From Actinacidiphila rubida (GTDB taxonomy: Bacteria; Actinomycetota; Actinomycetes; Streptomycetales; Streptomycetaceae): a DNA stretch of 64,000 nucleotides. The stretch spans positions 41,915-105,914 of the forward strand of contig NZ_FODD01000030.1 in NCBI RefSeq assembly GCF_900110255.1. Direction: 5' to 3'. How positions within the stretch are numbered: the stretch's first letter is position 1; every line of letters begins with the position of its first letter. The notes below the pieces were generated by a model. It searched no databases. It had not been told where the DNA came from and worked only from the letters and a program-made list of their open reading frames with translations. Position numbers and translations under genes: made by a program. This document shows, one piece after another, positions 1 to 9,227 of the stretch.

Positions 1-145
1 GAATCAGGGCCGTCTTGCCGCCGGCGGCGGCCTGTGCGGAGCCGCCGGACGCGCACACCGCGCAGGCGACGAGCGCCATCGAGACCGCGGTCCCGAGGGC
101 GCCGCGCCGGGCCGGGCCCGCGGTGCGGCTGGAACGGTCGGACAT
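1..145 (-). CDS. secreted protein, N-terminal part only
   Basis: This minus-strand gene runs off the left edge, so only about 48 codons are visible. The ATG at 145 is preceded by a good ribosome binding site (AAGGGAGA) on the minus strand. The translation has a basic N-terminus (SDRSSRTAGPARR), a hydrophobic stretch (AVSMALVACAVCASGG) and an Ala-rich cleavage-like region (SAQAAA), which together form a signal peptide. The mature protein lies outside the window, so no family can be named. It diverges from the Pst-like operon starting at 654. Confidence 0.6.
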   Translation of the reverse strand, partial: MSDRSSRTAGPARRGALGTAVSMALVACAVCASGGSAQAAAGGKTALI

Positions 146-653
146 GAGGTTCTCCCTTGCGCTGGCTCGTCCTCCACCGTGGAGATCGCTCGGGATCACA
201 CCATCCGCGCGCGGCCGGACGGGGAGACGCCCGGTGAACGGCGGCCGAAGTTTGGCCCGCCCGCGCGTCGGGGCGCGTCCGAGCCGCGTTCGCCCCGGGC
301 GGGCCCGAACGTGCGTACAGCACATGCATCCCTTCACCGAACCCTCACGTCTCGCGGCCCCGCAGGCTCTCCCGTACCCCCCGCACCACCCGTGAGCGCT
401 CCCCGAAGGTCCGCTTTACCCGTATGTAAAGGTGGACGGCAGGTGACGAACCGGCGGCATTCGAACGCGGTGTCACCTGGCGGTCGACCGCGATTACTTG
501 GCGTGCAGCCATCGCCCGTCGTTCATTTGCTCTCCGTTCGGCCTTCGCCTGGCTGTGAGCCCAGCAACCTCGATACCCGCGACTGTCAACTCGCTTACGG
601 GAGCTTTACAGCCGCTGGCGAGCTAACGCCCGAGTGAAGGGAGGATGGGCCTT
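146..653. other. intergenic region between divergent genes
   Basis: About 500 bases separate the divergent secreted-protein gene from the Pst-like operon. Short open frames here are Arg/Pro-rich and have no recognisable protein. The stretch 410-630 is less GC-rich than its surroundings and probably holds the promoters of the downstream operon, but no -10/-35 pair or PHO box stands out clearly enough to be annotated. Confidence 0.5.
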
Positions 654-1259
654 ATGGTCCGGTCGCGCTTTTTGTATGTGTCAACCGAGGACCTCGGCAG
701 GTACGTGCCGGCGGGGGAACGTACCGGCCGGCCGGTCCCGGCGTCGTCGCCGGACCGGGCGCCGCACCTGCGAAGACCGGATCGGGGGGAACGGTCGGGC
801 GAGGAGCGGGCAGGGCGGGTGGGGTGGCGGTTGATCGGGGCCAACAACCGCGAACTGGGGCGCAGCGCAGCCGTGTTCGAGAGCGTGGAGCTGTGCGGGG
901 CGGCCGTGGTGCGGCTGCGCGAAGGGGTCGGGGCCGGCCAGGTCCGGGTGCTGTTCGCGATGTCCGACACGGCCGGCACGTGGACGTGGCGGCTGGAACT
1001 CGGCGGGCACCAGGCCGCGATGTCGGGACGTACCTACCAGCGCCAGCGTGAGGCGCAGCACAACCTGAACCTCTTCCTGACCGCCGTGCCGCTGGCGCGG
1101 CTCACCGTCGAGATGCCCGTCCGGCCCCGGCTGCGCGGGCTGCAACTGCCCCGTCCCGCCGACGGACCCCGCGCGACCGGATCTACGCGCGCGGACCTGG
1201 AGGGCGACACAGTGCGGCTGCTGGCAGCCGGCCCGCAGGGCCGGGCGGTGCGGTCATGA
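654..1259 (+). CDS. hypothetical protein, DUF1508-like core, first gene of the Pst-like operon
   Basis: The protein has about 201 residues and no signal peptide or membrane segment. The middle (WTWRLELGGH, SGRTYQRQREAQHN, then FLTAVPLA) resembles the small DUF1508/YegP fold, in which a W-R-L strand is followed by a G...Y...A helix; this is inferred from pattern only. An ATG at 645 is also possible, but the AGGGAGG at 638-644 touches it and has 9 bases of ideal spacing to the ATG at 654, so 654 is preferred. The stop overlaps the pstC start (ATGA), so the two are translationally coupled. It may be an accessory or regulatory factor of the transporter. Function unknown. Confidence 0.65.
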   Translation: MVRSRFLYVSTEDLGRYVPAGERTGRPVPASSPDRAPHLRRPDRGERSGEERAGRVGWRLIGANNRELGRSAAVFESVELCGAAVVRLREGVGAGQVRVLFAMSDTAGTWTWRLELGGHQAAMSGRTYQRQREAQHNLNLFLTAVPLARLTVEMPVRPRLRGLQLPRPADGPRATGSTRADLEGDTVRLLAAGPQGRAVRS

Positions 1260-2287
1260 CCGCGTCCGTGCTCGGCCCGGGCCACCCGGGCGGGACCGCC
1301 CCCGAACCGGCCGACGCCCCGCGGGTGCTGCACAGCGCCGGGGCGCCCTCGGACCGGGTCTTCCGCGGCCTGGCCCGCGGCAGCGGCGGCGTGGTGCTGG
1401 GCCTCATGCTGCTGGTCGGCGTGTTCCTCGCGTCGCGGGCCTGGAGGGCACTGGCCGTCGCCCGGTGGTCGTTCCTGACGACCGCCAAGTGGGAGCCGGA
1501 CTCGCACCACTTCGGGATCGCCGCGGTGCTCACCGGCACCGTCCTGATCGGCATGGTCGCGATCCTGATCGCACTGCCGCTGGCGCTCGGCACCGCCCTG
1601 TACATCTCCGAGTACGCCCCGCGGCGGATCAAGCGCGGCCTGGTGAGCCTGGTGGACCTGATGGCCGCCGTGCCGAGCGTGGTGTACGGCCTGTGGGGCG
1701 TGTTCTTCCTGCAGGGCCACGTGGTCGGGCTGTCCCGCTGGATCTCCCAGTACTTCGGCTGGATACCGCTGTTCAATGTCGACGGCGTCGACCCGCACGA
1801 CCCGCTGGCGACCAGCACCGTCTACACCTCCTCCACCTTCATCGCCGGCATCGTCGTGGCGCTGATGGTGACGCCGATCGCCTGCTCGGTGATGCGGGAG
1901 ACGTTCGCCCAGGCCCCCGGCGGTGAGCGCGAGGGCGCGTTCGCGCTCGGCGCCACCAAGTGGGGCATGATCCGGACCGTCGTGCTGCCCTTCGGAGTCG
2001 GCGGCATCATCGGCGGGACCATGCTGGGACTGGGCCGCGCGCTCGGCGAGACGATCGCCGTCTACATGATCATCTCGCCGGTCTTCGCGGTGCAGCCGCA
2101 CCTGCTGCAGAACGGCGCCAACTCGGTGTCCGCGCTGATCGCGCTGCGCTACGGCTCGGCGAGCCACTTCGGGACGTCGGCGCTGATGGCCGCCGGACTC
2201 GCCCTGTTCACGATGACCCTCGTCGTCAACTTCATCGCGTCCTCGATCGTGGCCCGCAGCCGCTCCGGCGCGGGGACGGAGGCCTGA
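1256..2287 (+). CDS. pstC: phosphate-type ABC transporter permease PstC
   Basis: This is the inner-membrane permease that with PstA forms the channel of a phosphate-type ABC importer. The 343-residue protein has a short disordered N-terminus, a first membrane helix near residues 46-62 and several more. The EAA loop that contacts the ATPase is visible as GAFALGATKWGMIRTVVLP near residue 225. The stretch AAVPSVVYGLWGVF and the ALGETIAVYM helix are typical of PstC. It starts inside the stop of the preceding gene and ends one base before pstA. The family imports phosphate; here the neighbouring genes are unusual, so the true substrate is not certain. Confidence 0.9.
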   Translation: MTASVLGPGHPGGTAPEPADAPRVLHSAGAPSDRVFRGLARGSGGVVLGLMLLVGVFLASRAWRALAVARWSFLTTAKWEPDSHHFGIAAVLTGTVLIGMVAILIALPLALGTALYISEYAPRRIKRGLVSLVDLMAAVPSVVYGLWGVFFLQGHVVGLSRWISQYFGWIPLFNVDGVDPHDPLATSTVYTSSTFIAGIVVALMVTPIACSVMRETFAQAPGGEREGAFALGATKWGMIRTVVLPFGVGGIIGGTMLGLGRALGETIAVYMIISPVFAVQPHLLQNGANSVSALIALRYGSASHFGTSALMAAGLALFTMTLVVNFIASSIVARSRSGAGTEA

Positions 2288-2288
2288 G

Positions 2289-3689
2289 ATGACCGACCTC
2301 CTCGGGCAGGACATGGACAACCACCCCGACAAGGCCGGCCCCGCCGGCGGCCACGGCCCGACGGCCGGGCACGGCCACCCGGCCCCCGCCGCCACGGCGG
2401 GTGCGGGCCACACCGCCCCCGGACAGCCGTCCGGCGCGCCCGCCGCCCCCGACGGGCCCGAGGAACGCCGCGGCACCGCGACCTGGCACGCCCGCGACCT
2501 GCTGTCGGTCGCCGGCGCGGCGGTGGCCGCGGTCGCCCTGACGTTCCTGCTCTTCGGCTGGATCGCGCCCTTCGACGCGCCGCTCGGCTTCGTCGTCGTC
2601 GCCTACCTGCTCTTCCTGGGCGTGTACGCCGTCCTCGTCTCCTTCGACGAGAACCCCGTCGCGGTGCGCGACCGGGTCGTGGCCGTGCTGTGGCAGAGCC
2701 TGGCCACCCTGCTGCTGGTGGTGCTGGTCTTCGTCATCAGCTACACGCTGTGGCGCGGCCACCGGGCCCTGGACCACCTGAACTTCTTCACGCAGGACCT
2801 GTCGACCACCGGCCCGCTCCAGCCCCTCACCCAGGGCGGCGTGGTGCACGCCATGATCGGCACGCTGGAGCAGATCACCATCGCGCTGGCCGTGACGGTG
2901 CCGCTCGGGCTGGCCTGCGCGGTGTTCCTCAACGAGGTGCCCGGCGGCTACGCGCGCCTGGTGCGCACCGTGGTCGAGGCGATGACCGCACTGCCGTCGA
3001 TCGTGGCGGGCCTGTTCATCTACGCCACGGTCATCCTCATCCTCGGCTACGACAAGAGCGGCCTCGCGGCCGGCCTGGCGCTCAGCCTGATGATGCTGCC
3101 GATCATCATCCGGGCCTCCGACGTGGTGATCCGGCTGGTGCCGGGGTCGCTGCGGGAGGCTTCGTACGCGCTCGGCGCCAGCCAGTGGCGGACCGTGCTG
3201 ACCGTGGTGCTGCCCACCGCACGGTCCGGGCTGACCACCGCGGTGATCCTGGGCACCGCCCGCGGGATCGGCGAGACCTCCCCGGTGCTGCTCACCGCCG
3301 GCTACACCGCGAGCGTCAACAAGTCGCCGCTGAGCGGCCCGCAGACCTCGCTGCCGCTGGCCACCTTCTTCATGGTGGCGTCCCCCCAGAAGAACATGAT
3401 CGCCCGCGGCTTCGGCGCCGCGGCGCTGCTGATGGCCCTCGTGCTGCTGCTGTTCGTGGTGGCGCGGATCATCGGCGGCCGCGGGCCGGGCGAGCTGAGC
3501 CGCGCCCAGCAGCGCCGCAGGGCGCAGGCCTCGCGCCGGGACGTCGCCCGCATGAGCAGCGGGACGGGCCCCCTGCGCGAGCCGCGTCAGCGTCCGGGCC
3601 GGCGCCCGGACCGGCGTCCGGTTCCCGTTCCGGCCGGCGGCGACCCGCACGGTCGCCGTGGCCGGTCGCGCGGCGGCACGCGCCCCTGA
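2289..3689 (+). CDS. pstA: phosphate-type ABC transporter permease PstA
   Basis: This is the second permease subunit of the importer. At 466 residues it is well above the usual PstA length of about 300. The extra length is a Gly/His/Pro-rich N-terminal tail of about 65 residues, two additional hydrophobic segments near residues 75-120, and an Arg/Pro-rich cytoplasmic C-terminal tail. The core carries the PstA EAA loop (REASYALGASQWRTVLTVV), the ALPSIVAGLFIY helix and GIGETSPVLLTAG. It begins one base after pstC and is followed by a 72-base gap before the binding-protein gene. The tails suggest extra contacts, possibly with the surface proteins encoded downstream. Confidence 0.88.
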   Translation: MTDLLGQDMDNHPDKAGPAGGHGPTAGHGHPAPAATAGAGHTAPGQPSGAPAAPDGPEERRGTATWHARDLLSVAGAAVAAVALTFLLFGWIAPFDAPLGFVVVAYLLFLGVYAVLVSFDENPVAVRDRVVAVLWQSLATLLLVVLVFVISYTLWRGHRALDHLNFFTQDLSTTGPLQPLTQGGVVHAMIGTLEQITIALAVTVPLGLACAVFLNEVPGGYARLVRTVVEAMTALPSIVAGLFIYATVILILGYDKSGLAAGLALSLMMLPIIIRASDVVIRLVPGSLREASYALGASQWRTVLTVVLPTARSGLTTAVILGTARGIGETSPVLLTAGYTASVNKSPLSGPQTSLPLATFFMVASPQKNMIARGFGAAALLMALVLLLFVVARIIGGRGPGELSRAQQRRRAQASRRDVARMSSGTGPLREPRQRPGRRPDRRPVPVPAGGDPHGRRGRSRGGTRP

Positions 3690-3761
3690 CGGCGCGCCCG
3701 CGGCCCGGCCCCACCCCCCCTCGTCACCGAATCCCCTCGCACCGACCAGGAGCATTCCGCC

Positions 3762-5498
3762 ATGCCCGGAGCACGTCCGGCACGTCCAGCACACCCCCGA
3801 CCGCGCCTGCTGACCGCCCTCGCCATGCTGGCCGCCCTGCTGTGCTGCGCCCTGCCCGGCGCGAGCGGCGCGGCCGCCGCGACCTACGTCCCGATCTCGG
3901 GCGCCGGCTCCACCTGGAGCCAGAACGCGCTGGACCAGTGGCGGGCGAACGTCAAGCAGTACGGGATGACCGTCAACTACAACGGCACCGGCTCCTCCGA
4001 CGGCCGCAACCAGTTCCGCAACGGCACGGTCGACTTCGCGGTGTCCGAGATCCCCTACGGCGTGAAGGACTCGGGCGTCGTCGACCCGCCGCCGTCCCGC
4101 AAGTACGCCTACATGCCGATCGTGGCCGGCGGCACCTCGTTCATGTACAACCTGACGATCGGCGGCCGCCGGGTCACCAACCTGCGGCTGTCGGGCGACA
4201 CCCTCACCAAGATCTTCACCGGGGTCGTCAAGACCTGGAACGACCCGGCGATCAAGGCCGACAACCCCGCGCTGGCCGCGCTGCTGCCGGCCCGCCGGGT
4301 GGTGCCCGTCGTGCGGTCCGACGGTTCGGGCACCACCGCCCAGTTCACCGCCTGGATGGCCGACCAGCACGCCGACCTGTGGAACGCCTACTGCGGCCGG
4401 GCCGGCCGCGACACGCCCTGCGGCACCACCTCCAACTACCCGCTCGTGCCGGGCAGCGGCTTCGTCGCCCAGTCCGGCTCCAACGGGGTCTCCGGCTACG
4501 TCGCCCAGCGCGGCAACGTCGGGACGATCACCTACGTCGAGTACTCGTACGCCGTCTACACCACGGGCTTCCCGGTCGCGAAGATCCTCAACAAGGCCGG
4601 CTACTACACCGAACCGACCGCGAACAACGTCGCGGTGGCGCTGACCGAGGCGCAGATCAACGAGAACCCCTCGTCGCCGCAGTACCTCACCCAGATCCTC
4701 AAGGGCGTCTACGAGTACAAGGACCCGCGGACGTACCCGCTCTCGAGCTACAGCTACATGATCATCCCGACCGCGCTGGAGTCGAACTTCAACGAGCAGA
4801 AGGGCAGGACCCTCGGGGCCTTCGCCTACTACTTCCTGTGCCAGGGACAGCAGCACGTGGACGACCTGGGCTACTCGCCGCTGCCGGTCAACCTGGTGAA
4901 GGCCGGACTGGCACAGATCCGCCGGGTGCCCGGGGTCAGCGTCGAGAACACCGACATCCGCGGCTGCCACAACCCGACGTTCTCCACCGACGGCTCCAAC
5001 ACCCTGGCCAAGAGCGCCCCTTACCCGCAGCCCTGCGACCGGGCCGGCGCCACCCAGTGCGCCACCGGCACCGGCGGCAACAAGACCCCGACGGTCGTCG
5101 GCGGCGGCAGTGGCGGTGGGAGCGGCGGAACGTCCGGCGGGAACGGGACGGCAGGCACGAGTGGCGGCAACGGCACGGCGGGCACGAGCGGGGGCGCGGG
5201 CACGGCGGGATCGACCGGCGGGACCGGCGGCGCGGGCGGCGGCAAGTCCAACGCCGCCAACTCGCCGGCCTCGACGTCCATCGACCCCGACACCGGGCAG
5301 GTGGTGAACGGCACCGGCGGCACCTCGGGCGGCGCCGACGCCGGCGGCGACGGGGCCTTCCCGGTCCCCGTCACCACGTCCAGCAGCATCGGCGGCGGCA
5401 CCCAGCACGCCCTCATGGCGCTGGCCGCGGTCCTGCTGGTGGTCGTGACGCTCGGCCCGCCCCTGCTCACCCAGCGCCTGAAGCGGAAGAAGCCGTGA
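3762..5498 (+). CDS. pstS: membrane-anchored PstS-like phosphate-binding protein
   Basis: This is the extracellular binding protein expected to deliver substrate to PstCA. It has a signal peptide (cleavage near residue 37). The binding-loop motifs of the PstS family are G47-A-G-S-T51, the GTGSSDGRNQF loop near 70, and RSDGSGTT near 185. After the PstS domain (to about residue 420) comes a Gly/Ser/Thr-rich linker, a last membrane helix (LMALAAVLLVVVTL) and a basic tail, so it is fixed by a C-terminal membrane anchor rather than a lipid anchor. That is unusual, since most actinobacterial PstS proteins are lipoproteins with an N-terminal Cys. An AGGAG-like site precedes the ATG at 3762. Confidence 0.85.
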   Translation: MPGARPARPAHPRPRLLTALAMLAALLCCALPGASGAAAATYVPISGAGSTWSQNALDQWRANVKQYGMTVNYNGTGSSDGRNQFRNGTVDFAVSEIPYGVKDSGVVDPPPSRKYAYMPIVAGGTSFMYNLTIGGRRVTNLRLSGDTLTKIFTGVVKTWNDPAIKADNPALAALLPARRVVPVVRSDGSGTTAQFTAWMADQHADLWNAYCGRAGRDTPCGTTSNYPLVPGSGFVAQSGSNGVSGYVAQRGNVGTITYVEYSYAVYTTGFPVAKILNKAGYYTEPTANNVAVALTEAQINENPSSPQYLTQILKGVYEYKDPRTYPLSSYSYMIIPTALESNFNEQKGRTLGAFAYYFLCQGQQHVDDLGYSPLPVNLVKAGLAQIRRVPGVSVENTDIRGCHNPTFSTDGSNTLAKSAPYPQPCDRAGATQCATGTGGNKTPTVVGGGSGGGSGGTSGGNGTAGTSGGNGTAGTSGGAGTAGSTGGTGGAGGGKSNAANSPASTSIDPDTGQVVNGTGGTSGGADAGGDGAFPVPVTTSSSIGGGTQHALMALAAVLLVVVTLGPPLLTQRLKRKKP

Positions 5499-8071
5499 GC
5501 ACCCGTACGCCGCGCACCGCGGCCCGGCGGCGCGCAGCCGCCCTCGTCGTCGCCCTGTTCGCCCTGGTCGTCGCGGGCACCCTCGCCACCGGTGTGGACC
5601 CGCGTCCGGCCGCGGCCGCCGACGGCGGCTCGGGCGGCTCCCCGCTCACCGTCTCCGGCCACGACGCCTTCAGCGGGCTGAAGGTGACGGTCGCCCAGAC
5701 CCAGCACCTGGTCAACCAGGTCGTGAAGATCTCCTGGAAGGGCGGGACCACCACCGACTCCGACACCACCTATGCCGCCGACTACCTCCAGATCATGCAG
5801 TGCTGGGGCGACGCGGCAAGCGGACCCGACCCGGACCAGTGCCAGTTCGGCGGCTCCTCCGCGCTGGGCGCCGGCACCGGCAGCCAGGCCGCGGGCTCGT
5901 ACACCAACACCCGGCAGCTCACCTACGCCGGTCTGACCGACCCCGCGCAGAAGATGCCCCCGCCCACCCCCAGCGGCATCTCCTACGTGCCGTTCCGCTC
6001 GGTCACCGGAGACGTCGTCACCAAGGGCAACTGGAACGAGTTCTACGACGTCAGCACCTCCAACGAGGTGCCATACGCGCGGACCGGCGCCGACGGCACC
6101 GGCCAGGTGTACTTCGAGATGCAGACCGCGCTGGAGGCACCGGGTCTGGGCTGCGGCGACGTCGCCGCCGGGCACGTCGGCACCCAGGGCCGCTCCTGCT
6201 GGCTGGTCGTGGTGCCGCGCGGCACCACCGAGGTCGACGGCGACTCCTACCTCGCCCAGCCCAACGGGATGCTGCGCTCCTCGCCGCTGAGCGCCACCAA
6301 CTGGCAGCAGCGCATCGTGGTGCCGCTGAAGTTCGAGCCGATCGGCAACTACTGCCCCATCGGCGCCGACGAGCGCAGCACCCTGGGCGACGAGACCGTT
6401 GCGGAGGCGGTGCTGCGCTGGCAGCCCGCGCTGTGCCAGACCGGCAGGAAGACCATCTACGGCTACGCCGAGGTCACCGACGACACCGCCCGTGCCAAAC
6501 TCGCCTCCACCAAGCCGGGCCTGGTCTTCCTCAACCGCCCGCCGACCGCGGACTCGCTGCCGCCGGACCGCCGGCCGGTCTACGCGCCCGTCACCCTCTC
6601 CGGACTGACCTTCGGCTTCTTCATCGAGAGCCAGGCGGGCTTCACCGCCGGCGAGAACGTGAAGAAGGAGAACGGGAACCGGCTCACCAGCCTCAACCTC
6701 ACCCCGCGCCTGGTCGCCAAACTCCTCACCGAGTCCTACCAGGACGGCAACTCGCGGTTCGCGCCCAGCACCGCGAAGAACCCGTTCAACCTGGCCAGGG
6801 ACCCCGAGTTCCAGCGGTACAACCCGACGTACAAGGACCTCGACTTCGGCGGCGCGCTCGGCGACATGATCGCGCCCGAACCGCTGTCCGACGCGGCCTG
6901 GCAGCTGTGGAACTGGGTCGGCCACGACCCGGCCGCCCACGAGTTCCTGTCCGGCGTCCCCGACAACAGCGGGAAGTACGGCGACAAGGCGTTCTCCGGG
7001 ATGACCGTCAACCCCTCGTACAAGGGCATCGGCCTGCCGGTCGACAACTTCCCCAAGAACGACCCGTTCTGCCAGCAGTTCGCCGACCACCCCGACAACC
7101 CGCTGTGCGTCCAGGACAAGCACCCCTACGCCTCGGACATGCACGCCGGCGCCCGGGCCGTCGCGCGCGGTGACACGCTCGCCCGCACCACCTGGGACAA
7201 CACCACCATCCCGCCGGCGTACAAGAAGAACCCGCCGCAGACCGCCGGCCAGCGGGCCGTGATCGCGGTGACCGACACCGCGACCGCCAAGCGGTACGGG
7301 CTGGTGACCGCGAACCTGCAGAACGCCTCCGGCGCCTTCGTCGCCCCCACCACCGGCAGCCTGCTGGCCGGGCTGGCGGCGATGAGGCCCAGCGGCGTCG
7401 CCGGGGTGCTCAGCAGCGAGCCGCGGGCCGCGAGCCCCGCCGCGTACCCGCTGACCCTGCTCACGTACGCCTCGACCGTGCCCGAGCAGCTCGGCAAGGC
7501 CGAGGGCCAGGACTTCGCCACCCTGCTGCGGTACGCGGTCGGCGCCGGCCAGCAGCCCGGCGTGGCGTCGGGCACCCTGCCCGACGGATACGCGCCGCTG
7601 CCGGAGGCCCTGCGCCGGCAGACCCTCGCCACGGCCACCGCCGTCGCCACCCGGGCCGGCACCTCGCCGGCCGCCGGCGACAGCGGCGGCGACTCCTCCG
7701 GCGGCGGGAGTTCGTCCGGCGGCTCCGGCACCTCGGGCGGCACCGGCGCGACCGGTGGCACCGGCGCCACGGGCACGACCGGGGGAACGCCGACGCGCGG
7801 CACGACGCCCGCGCCCGCCCCGGCCCCGCCGCGGCAGACGTCCTCGGCGACGCGCGGCCAGACCCCCGTCGCGGCCCGCGGCCCGCTGCCGCTCACTCCC
7901 GCCTGGGCGCTCGGCGCACTGCGCTACGCCCTCCTGATCGCCCTCGTCACCGGTCTCGTCGCGGCCGCCACCGGTTCGCTGCTGCCCCGCGTGGCAACGC
8001 GACTGCCGGCGGTGCCGCGCATCCGCACCGGCCAGGGCCCCGCCGCGCCCGCCGACGACGGAAAGGGGTGA
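5495..8071 (+). CDS. large secreted, C-terminally membrane-anchored protein of the Pst-like locus
   Basis: The start is the GTG at 5495, which overlaps the pstS-like stop (GTGA). The open frame extends much further upstream, but only as a shadow of pstA and pstS. The 858-residue protein has a signal peptide (VALFALVVAGTLATG, then AAAAD), a long extracellular domain with several Cys, a Gly/Ser/Thr/Pro-rich stalk from about residue 720, and a membrane helix near 808-830 with a short basic tail. The end of the globular part (YPLTLLTYAS...GYAPLPEAL) recalls the last strands of PstS-like binding proteins, so a diverged binding or assembly role is possible. No catalytic motif was recognised. Confidence 0.75.
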   Translation: MSTRTPRTAARRRAAALVVALFALVVAGTLATGVDPRPAAAADGGSGGSPLTVSGHDAFSGLKVTVAQTQHLVNQVVKISWKGGTTTDSDTTYAADYLQIMQCWGDAASGPDPDQCQFGGSSALGAGTGSQAAGSYTNTRQLTYAGLTDPAQKMPPPTPSGISYVPFRSVTGDVVTKGNWNEFYDVSTSNEVPYARTGADGTGQVYFEMQTALEAPGLGCGDVAAGHVGTQGRSCWLVVVPRGTTEVDGDSYLAQPNGMLRSSPLSATNWQQRIVVPLKFEPIGNYCPIGADERSTLGDETVAEAVLRWQPALCQTGRKTIYGYAEVTDDTARAKLASTKPGLVFLNRPPTADSLPPDRRPVYAPVTLSGLTFGFFIESQAGFTAGENVKKENGNRLTSLNLTPRLVAKLLTESYQDGNSRFAPSTAKNPFNLARDPEFQRYNPTYKDLDFGGALGDMIAPEPLSDAAWQLWNWVGHDPAAHEFLSGVPDNSGKYGDKAFSGMTVNPSYKGIGLPVDNFPKNDPFCQQFADHPDNPLCVQDKHPYASDMHAGARAVARGDTLARTTWDNTTIPPAYKKNPPQTAGQRAVIAVTDTATAKRYGLVTANLQNASGAFVAPTTGSLLAGLAAMRPSGVAGVLSSEPRAASPAAYPLTLLTYASTVPEQLGKAEGQDFATLLRYAVGAGQQPGVASGTLPDGYAPLPEALRRQTLATATAVATRAGTSPAAGDSGGDSSGGGSSSGGSGTSGGTGATGGTGATGTTGGTPTRGTTPAPAPAPPRQTSSATRGQTPVAARGPLPLTPAWALGALRYALLIALVTGLVAAATGSLLPRVATRLPAVPRIRTGQGPAAPADDGKG

Positions 8072-8173
8072 TGCCCGACTCCGAACCACCGACAGGTCCG
8101 CGCCAACGAACTGTCTGATCGATCTCCTTGCCGGGCACCACCCGGCGCGAGCTTATCCGAAGGGTAAACACCA

Positions 8174-9172
8174 GTGAACATGAGAAAGATCGTCGTGGCC
8201 GCCATCGGCGCCGCTGGTCTCCTCACCGGCACCGTCTGCGGCAGCGTCGCCTCCGCCGACCCGTCCGGCACCCCCACCTACCGCCAGCTGGCCGGTGTGG
8301 GCTCCGACACCACCCAGGGCGTCATGAACGGCCTGTCCCAGGTCGTGACGATCAACGGCGTCAAGGTCCTCGGCTCGTACGACGCCGTCGGCTCGGCGAA
8401 CGTCACCACCAAGGACCCGGCCACGACGCCGGGTTGCACCCTCGCCCGCCCGAACGGCTCCGGCGCCGGCCGCACCGCGCTGACCAACTCGCTGCAGGCC
8501 GGCAACGGCTGCCTGGACTTCTCGCGGTCCTCCAGCCTGAACCTGGCCGCGGCGACCCCGGGCCTGACGTACGTCCCGTTCGCCGTGGACGCGGTCAGCT
8601 ACGCGATCACGCCCACCAGCTCGGTGCCGCGCAAGCTCGCCCTCACCGACCTGAAGGCGATCTACCACTGCGACCCGAACTACGTCGGCACCGGCCCGAA
8701 CTTCGGGCTCAACGTGTACCTGCCGCAGGCGGGTTCCGGCACGCGCTCGTTCTGGGAGTCCACCATGGGCATCACCGAGGCCGACGTGGTGGCCGGCGTG
8801 TACCCCTGCATCAAGGACACCAAGAACGGCGCCCCGGTCGAGGAGCACGACGGCCGCGTCCTGGACGACAACTCCATCGCGCCGTTCTCCATCGCGCAGT
8901 ACCTCGCGCAGAGCTCCCAGACGATCGCCGACCTGCGCGGCCGCGCGATCCTCGGCACGATCGACGGCGTCTCGCCCACCACGCTGAACAGCGGCTTCGG
9001 GGTGAAGCGCGACGTCTACAACGTGATCCCCACCAGCAAGATCGGCACCGCGCCGTGGAGCACCGTCTTCGCCGGCCCCAACTCGCTGATCTGCCAGCAG
9101 ACCAACGTCATCAACACCTACGGCTTCGCCGCGAACGCGCACTGCGGTGACACCAGCCAGCAGACCCCCTGA
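8174..9172 (+). CDS. secreted PstS-like substrate-binding protein
   Basis: This is a 332-residue exported protein without a membrane anchor. The signal peptide ends near residue 28 (SVASA/D). The start GTG at 8174 is chosen because GAAGGG lies 9-10 bases upstream; an ATG two codons later would be too far. It opens with QLAGVGSDTTQGVMNGL, a loop equivalent to the GAGST loop of PstS. It continues with NGSGAGRTAL, CLDFSRSSS and the YVPFAVDAVSYAI strand that PstS-type binding proteins share. It is the second or third binding-protein-like product of the locus. It may be a soluble scavenger that hands substrate to the anchored proteins; the ligand is unknown. Confidence 0.8.
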   Translation: MNMRKIVVAAIGAAGLLTGTVCGSVASADPSGTPTYRQLAGVGSDTTQGVMNGLSQVVTINGVKVLGSYDAVGSANVTTKDPATTPGCTLARPNGSGAGRTALTNSLQAGNGCLDFSRSSSLNLAAATPGLTYVPFAVDAVSYAITPTSSVPRKLALTDLKAIYHCDPNYVGTGPNFGLNVYLPQAGSGTRSFWESTMGITEADVVAGVYPCIKDTKNGAPVEEHDGRVLDDNSIAPFSIAQYLAQSSQTIADLRGRAILGTIDGVSPTTLNSGFGVKRDVYNVIPTSKIGTAPWSTVFAGPNSLICQQTNVINTYGFAANAHCGDTSQQTP

Positions 9173-9227
9173 TCCCTGTCCTGACGTTCGTCACTTTCGA
9201 ATTCCTTCCCCGAGGGAGAGCACGACA

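Noticed and set aside
332..353. A possible PHO box (two TCAC-containing 11-base units) upstream of the Pst-like operon
   Set aside because: The second unit matches the PhoP consensus poorly and the position is 300 bases upstream of the first gene. Too weak to annotate without a matrix search.
2232..5408. A 1058-codon open frame on the minus strand
   Set aside because: It lies opposite pstA and the PstS-like gene and is Arg/Gly/Ala-rich without motifs. Long antisense frames are normal in such GC-rich DNA.
2690..5494. A long upstream extension of the 858-residue protein
   Set aside because: The frame is open by chance through pstA and pstS. The signal peptide starts at GTG 5495.
5021..8089. 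A 1022-codon open frame on the minus strand
   Set aside because: It is the antisense shadow of the anchored 858-residue protein gene, which has a signal peptide and balanced composition.
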